From positions 71,441 through 135,440 of the forward strand of contig CAZMPJ010000003.1 of NCBI GenBank assembly GCA_964568455.1: DNA of 64,000 nt, in the 5' to 3' direction. Within the stretch, counting starts at the first letter, position 1, and each line of letters begins with the position of its first letter. The DNA is from CAZMPJ01 sp964568455. GTDB lineage: Bacteria; Margulisbacteria; WOR-1; O2-12-FULL-45-9. Of this stretch, positions 59,966 to 64,000 are shown piece by piece. The translations under genes and the position numbers were made by a program. The notes under the pieces were generated by a model that was not told the origin of the DNA, ran no database searches, and saw only the letters and a list, made by a program, of their open reading frames with translations.

Positions 59966-61966
59966 TTACAACGAAGCTTGGGTAGCCCCATATATAGGCT
60001 TTTGGTACTGCTCGACGGCAATAACTTCGATGTCGCCGTCGGAAACAACACCAATATTTACGTCTGGTTTGATCCCGGGAACTATGTTTTTAACGATTTC
60101 AGGGTGAGTTTCCGGCACTATTGGAGCTTTCTTGCCAATCAAAGCTGGTTTAGGAGCTGATTTTTTGCCTTTTTCCCAACTGTATAAGTCAGTAATTTTT
60201 CCATTGGCTAAAGCGGTCTTGGCCAACATGTCTATTGCTTCAGATCTAGCCATTTTAGAGTTTGGTTTTAATTTGTTCTCATCCGCAAACTTAAGCAAGC
60301 CAGCATCTTTGGCTGCTTGTATGTACTTAGCAGACCAGTGGGTTGCGGAAACGTCCCAATAAGGTTTTTCAACAACTGACGCTGTTTTAAGTTCGTCAAA
60401 ACGAGCCAGTACTGCGATTCCTTCTGCGATAGAAAGTTTGTTGTTTGGCCTAAAAGAACTGTCTGGATAACCATTCATCAATTCATTGGCGTAAGCCACC
60501 TGAATATATCTGGCAGCCCAGAAATCTGGTTTTACGTCGGTAAAAATCTGATCAGCTTTTTCCGGAAGTTCAAGCCCTTTTGCCCGAACTAACAGGGTAG
60601 CAATTTCTGCCCTGGTTAAGCTGCGATCCGGTCTAAAAGTGTCATCCGGATAACCTTGGACTAAGCCAACTGTTCCTGTATCTTCGATTGGCCGCTGTGC
60701 CCAGTAACCTTCCGGTACGTCGTCAAAATTAACTAATCTGACTACTCTAATGTTATCAAGGTCGGTATTACCAAGAGAATCAGAAACTTTAACTTGAACC
60801 AAGTGTTTACCGTATTTATCTAAAGTAACGTCAGCAGCAAAAGAAAGGTCTTCTGCCAGCTCTACTTCTTGGCCATTGACCAAAACTGTGATTTTATCAG
60901 TAGCCGGAACATCTTCTGTTCCTTCAGCTATTTCAACTTTACCTTTTAAAACAACATGGTCTTCATAGGTTATGCCTTTATCATTAGCTTTATCAAGCTT
61001 AACTCTTAAGATCCTTTTGATTGGTTCGCCCAAATATCCAATTGAAAAGAAATGGGAAGTATCGTTAGAAAGACCGTTATAAGGGTGGTAAGCGTAGTTA
61101 AATTCTACCCCTTTCATGCGAACTCCTAAGCCAGCAGTTAATTCGCTGCCGTCAATACCGGTTCTTAAGGCAAGATTCTTATTTGCCCAAAATTCCAAAC
61201 CTAAATGATAAGCAGCACCTAGATCATAATCAAGGTTGGCATAAAGTTTGCGGTCAGAATGGACAGAATAAGCCTTGCCTTCTTTACCAATTAAACTGGC
61301 TTTGGCACCTAATTTTAAAGTAGAAGGCAGTTGGTCAGAATTAATATTACCCTTTAAAGCATTTTGATAGTTTGCTCCAAGAGTTAAATAATCATTAGTA
61401 GGAACCAATATACCAAGGTCAGCGCCATAAGCATTACCAGAAGCGCTATCAATAGTTGAGTTTCCTGATCCGCCAACACCGTAGTATTTTAAACTAGCGC
61501 CGACTAAAACGTCTTTTTTAAGCTTTTTAAAAGCAGGCAAATCATTTAAATATCGGCCATAAGAAACAAATAGAACAGACTGTCCCCAATTACCGGTTCC
61601 TTCTATGGTTCCGGCTGAACTAGTTAAAACAATATCGCCGGTAGAAGAAGCAGCATAGCCTGCGCCAATAGCAGCTTTTGTGCCTAGAGGATAAGCGCCG
61701 CCAATAACAGTGTAGCTAACATCACCCATAAGCGAAGTTTGCATTGAAGAAACTTTTGGGGTCAAAATAGACGCTAAACCAGCAGGGTTAGAAAACAAAG
61801 CGTCGCCGTCTTCAGCCATAGCTACGTAAGCTTTACCCATACCGATTGATCTAGCACCAACGCCGATGGCCAGCGGGTCTGCAATGTCGCCGGCATAAGC
61901 CGGAATGACAAATGACAAATGACAAATGACAAATGAAAGTAAAACTATCTTAAATATTTTCATCAT
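59966..61966 (-). CDS. Outer-membrane-type beta-barrel protein with three C-terminal SLH domains
   Basis: 666 residues: signal peptide ending AYAG (about residue 26), a PorV/UPF0164-like barrel (about 28-320, starting IGVGARSIGMGKAYVAMAEDGDALF), a linker with an Ig-like part (about 325-420), then three SLH domains (about 428-475, 490-535, 550-600) with GYPDDTFRP and GYPDSSFRP motifs. SLH domains bind cell-wall polymer, so it could tie the outer membrane to peptidoglycan. The signal peptide core is encoded by AATGACA repeats. The start overlaps the upstream gene's stop by one base. Confidence 0.85.
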   Translation of the reverse strand: MMKIFKIVLLSFVICHLSFVIPAYAGDIADPLAIGVGARSIGMGKAYVAMAEDGDALFSNPAGLASILTPKVSSMQTSLMGDVSYTVIGGAYPLGTKAAIGAGYAASSTGDIVLTSSAGTIEGTGNWGQSVLFVSYGRYLNDLPAFKKLKKDVLVGASLKYYGVGGSGNSTIDSASGNAYGADLGILVPTNDYLTLGANYQNALKGNINSDQLPSTLKLGAKASLIGKEGKAYSVHSDRKLYANLDYDLGAAYHLGLEFWANKNLALRTGIDGSELTAGLGVRMKGVEFNYAYHPYNGLSNDTSHFFSIGYLGEPIKRILRVKLDKANDKGITYEDHVVLKGKVEIAEGTEDVPATDKITVLVNGQEVELAEDLSFAADVTLDKYGKHLVQVKVSDSLGNTDLDNIRVVRLVNFDDVPEGYWAQRPIEDTGTVGLVQGYPDDTFRPDRSLTRAEIATLLVRAKGLELPEKADQIFTDVKPDFWAARYIQVAYANELMNGYPDSSFRPNNKLSIAEGIAVLARFDELKTASVVEKPYWDVSATHWSAKYIQAAKDAGLLKFADENKLKPNSKMARSEAIDMLAKTALANGKITDLYSWEKGKKSAPKPALIGKKAPIVPETHPEIVKNIVPGIKPDVNIGVVSDGDIEVIAVEQYQKPIYGATQASL
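61904..61936. repeat. AATGACA tandem repeat in a signal peptide
   Basis: Nearly five copies of the 7-mer AATGACA. On the minus strand they encode the hydrophobic core SFVICHLSFVI of the barrel-SLH signal peptide. Confidence 0.85.
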
Positions 61967-63882
61967 TATTTCACCACCAATACTTTGCTTTTGGCCAGCA
62001 AAGCCCTTGAATTTTCGTCGACCACTCTTACTAAATAAACACCGTCAGAAACCGTGTTTCCACCGTTATCTTTACCGTCCCAGTCAATAAAAGAGGCGGT
62101 AGTTGATTCGTTGTAGACTAATTTTGCGCTAGCACTATAAAGGTATACGCCAATGTTAGTAGCGGAACCTCGGCAGTGATCATAATTTATTTTGACAGTT
62201 TCGCTGTTAGGGTTAAACGGGTTAGGGTAGATCGTGGCCTGGCCAGCGCTGGCTAGGGCGGTAATACTAAAGTTCTTTGTATTAGATGTCTGGATAGTGC
62301 TTAAGTCGCTGGCATCCGGTACTTTAATTACTTTTACGTCATAAGCACCTTTTTCTTCTTGAGGGACAATGGCTCTAATTTCAGTTTCACTCCAGCTGAT
62401 TACTTTCACATTTATGCTGGAATCTTTAAAATAAACATAACTGGCGCCTTGTTCAGCGCCAAAATCACCTTCATCATTAATTTTTAAAGTGAATTCAGTT
62501 CCAGCAGGAGCAGCTACTGGACTAATGGTGACATTTAGTTCTTCGGGAATTAAAGGATCAGGATGAATGCCGTCATCTGCAGATTGGTCACCTTCGGTTA
62601 CATAAAGAGGGATGGTAACATCTGAATCCCCGGTTAAAATACTATTTTTAACTGCGTATTCGTCTACAATAGCATTAGGATCAACAGTTACACTAAAGGT
62701 GATTTTAGTCTGGGGGCTTTGATCCTCAAGCTTTACGCTGTTTACTGTAATCCCTGGATAATTAAAGCTTGTGTTGCCTAGAAGTGTTTCTGTTATCACC
62801 TCAATATTATCATTAATTACGCCATCAAAATAATAAACCAAATCCCCGATTTCTCCTTGTTTTAAATTATCAGGAGTGAATTTAGAAAGCACATGAAAAG
62901 GAATAGAGTCTTCTTCTTGGGTGTCGGGATTTGTAAAAGTAAAAAATGTTTCTCCAATGCTGGCTGCTTCATCAATACTTAAGATAAAAATAAGTTGATT
63001 GTCAGGACCTGGTAATATATTGTCTATAGTAATCCCTTCAGGAGGGGTAAGATTTTGTTCGATAAAATTAATCGTATCTTCTATTTCTTGATCGTCATTG
63101 TCAATTTTAATATAAGGGTAGACTGTTTGCCCTTGCACGCCGCAGTTAGGAGAAAAGCCGGATTTGTTTTTGTCAATATTGATGGAGTAATAAATTTCAA
63201 AAGACAAATCTATTTCATTATAATAGTAATGGACTATAATAGGGATATTAATATGCTCAATTTCTAATTGGGCAGGATCAATTGTTACGGTTGCTTGGGC
63301 GAAGGCTTCGTCTTCGTTAGTATCTTCAGGTAGCACTTCAGTAGGATCTAGAGTGACTAATGATGTGTTTTTGTTTACAGCATAATCAATTTCTGCGTGC
63401 CAACCAAGCTCAAAGGGAGTCAAGATATTAATTGTTTTTGATTGACTTTCTGTTTCTTCTGGATAAAAGTCAAAATAAAGATTCTTGATCCCTTCTTCAT
63501 AAATTTCGATAATACAATATTTTGTTTGAATGGTTTTCTCTGTATCTATAAAAACAACTGTAATGACAGAAGGAATATGAGGGTGTTTTTGCCATTGCTC
63601 AGGTAAATTAGAAGGGTCTATGGTAATTTCTATTTCTTCTTCAGTTGTTTCAGGGTCGTTGGTATTGCTTGTTTTGTCTAATTTAACGAAACTTGCTGTT
63701 GTGGCGGTCCAGTTCCAACCTTCCGCTCTTGAGATAGTAATGCTTTTGGAGAAGGTATCTTGCGTGTTTTTGGGTAGTTCAAAGTTAACATGATCGTTAG
63801 AAATTGCGTTTTGAGCTTGAGCAACAGTGGCGCTTGAAAACAGTAAAATTAAGACTCCAAACAGGATAAATAGCTTCTTCAT
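61966..63882 (-). CDS. Secreted protein with IPT/TIG and FlgD-like C-terminal domains
   Basis: 638 residues with a signal peptide ending AQA (about residue 23). Residues about 30-440 are Ig-like/beta-rich repeats alternating with Ile/Asp-rich strands. An IPT/TIG-like domain lies near 455-540 (PVAAPAGTEFTLKI). The last 90 residues form a FlgD Ig-like domain beginning TIYPNPFNP and ending in VYLVRVVDENSRALLAKSKVLVVK-type strands, as in many surface proteins and in type IX secretion substrates. AGGAGG precedes the ATG. It is cotranscribed with the barrel-SLH gene. Confidence 0.8.
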   Translation of the reverse strand: MKKLFILFGVLILLFSSATVAQAQNAISNDHVNFELPKNTQDTFSKSITISRAEGWNWTATTASFVKLDKTSNTNDPETTEEEIEITIDPSNLPEQWQKHPHIPSVITVVFIDTEKTIQTKYCIIEIYEEGIKNLYFDFYPEETESQSKTINILTPFELGWHAEIDYAVNKNTSLVTLDPTEVLPEDTNEDEAFAQATVTIDPAQLEIEHINIPIIVHYYYNEIDLSFEIYYSINIDKNKSGFSPNCGVQGQTVYPYIKIDNDDQEIEDTINFIEQNLTPPEGITIDNILPGPDNQLIFILSIDEAASIGETFFTFTNPDTQEEDSIPFHVLSKFTPDNLKQGEIGDLVYYFDGVINDNIEVITETLLGNTSFNYPGITVNSVKLEDQSPQTKITFSVTVDPNAIVDEYAVKNSILTGDSDVTIPLYVTEGDQSADDGIHPDPLIPEELNVTISPVAAPAGTEFTLKINDEGDFGAEQGASYVYFKDSSINVKVISWSETEIRAIVPQEEKGAYDVKVIKVPDASDLSTIQTSNTKNFSITALASAGQATIYPNPFNPNSETVKINYDHCRGSATNIGVYLYSASAKLVYNESTTASFIDWDGKDNGGNTVSDGVYLVRVVDENSRALLAKSKVLVVK

Positions 63883-63922
63883 TTTTTAGTACCTCCTAGG
63901 GTATCAGGATCCCTTACATGGT

Positions 63923-63953
63923 ATTTATCGTGGTGGGAGGGGGGAAACTTGCA
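63923..63953 (-). promoter_or_regulatory. Weak sigma-28-like promoter of the IPT/FlgD-like gene
   Basis: The -10 CGATAAAT is perfect but the -35 (TGCAAGTT at the same spacing) is poor. A 40-base leader with AGGAGG follows. Confidence 0.35.
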
Positions 63954-64000
63954 TGAAAGCATCAGTCAAGTTAAATTATTATTTTAAATTAATACAAATT

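Noticed and set aside
59818..60160. Small open frames around the end of the barrel-SLH gene
   Set aside because: They run through foldback copy B or antisense to the SLH tail; no coding signal.

Overview
This is a gene-dense, AT-rich bacterial chromosome window with very little intergenic DNA, about 50 genes and no visible phage, plasmid, CRISPR, rRNA or tRNA content. Outer-membrane-type beta-barrel proteins, lipoproteins, LolA-like periplasmic proteins, an SLH-domain barrel and the queF/speH/speB/pyrF type-2 set point to a diderm outside the well-studied phyla. The overall style (barrel domains with 'GMG..AL..NPAGLA' signatures, SLH tails, FlgD-like C-terminal domains, in-frame short repeats) resembles candidate phyla such as Margulisbacteria/WOR-1 (Saganbacteria). 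That placement is inference; a ribosomal-protein tree (L21, L27 and S1 are present) would settle it. UAA, UGA and UAG all end ordinary genes here, so the genetic code looks standard.

Layout. 1-8.6 kb: a Tat-signal lipoprotein cut by the window edge, priA, a TPR protein, an L,D-transpeptidase, rlmN, a methyltransferase-like protein, a DUF4412-like lipoprotein, a small membrane protein, a DUF4015 glycosidase-like protein and a response regulator. 8.6-15.1 kb: a seven-gene minus-strand run (radical SAM, DUF2344, rplU, rpmA, proB, reductase/epimerase, 7TM histidine kinase). 15.1-19 kb: two secreted proteins and leuS. 19.1-28.5 kb: a 2635-residue protein made of ten tandem repeats of about 215 residues. 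A single in-frame TAG separates it from a phosphohistidine plus ATP-grasp (PPDK_N-like) dikinase module. 28.4-46.8 kb: housekeeping genes (clpC fused to a McsA-like zinc finger, trpB, glgA, trpA, HD protein, queF-pyrF-rpsA, speH-speB, gltX, rsmH-ftsL), a 572-residue unknown protein and a beta-barrel/SppA fusion. 46.8-59.5 kb: carbohydrate genes (PEBP protein, two GH94-type phosphorylase-like proteins, GH42, glmS, sugar-binding lipoprotein). 60-64 kb: a barrel-SLH protein and a secreted IPT/FlgD-like protein.

The most interesting results are regulatory and architectural. Seven or eight genes share a promoter of the form GTGAAATT-N15-CGATAWA, with the geometry of sigma-28 (FliA/WhiG/SigD) promoters. 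They include the giant repeat protein, glycogen synthase, an L,D-transpeptidase and several unknown proteins, so the signal outlines a candidate regulon. Many housekeeping genes instead have a -10 box six to nine bases before the start codon and look leaderless. The giant repeat protein with its dikinase tail is the best candidate for an undescribed system. A roughly 210-230 bp foldback element occurs twice, in opposite orientations, at gene 3' ends. Short repeats of the AATGACA / AAAATCC type sit inside coding sequences, including signal peptides.
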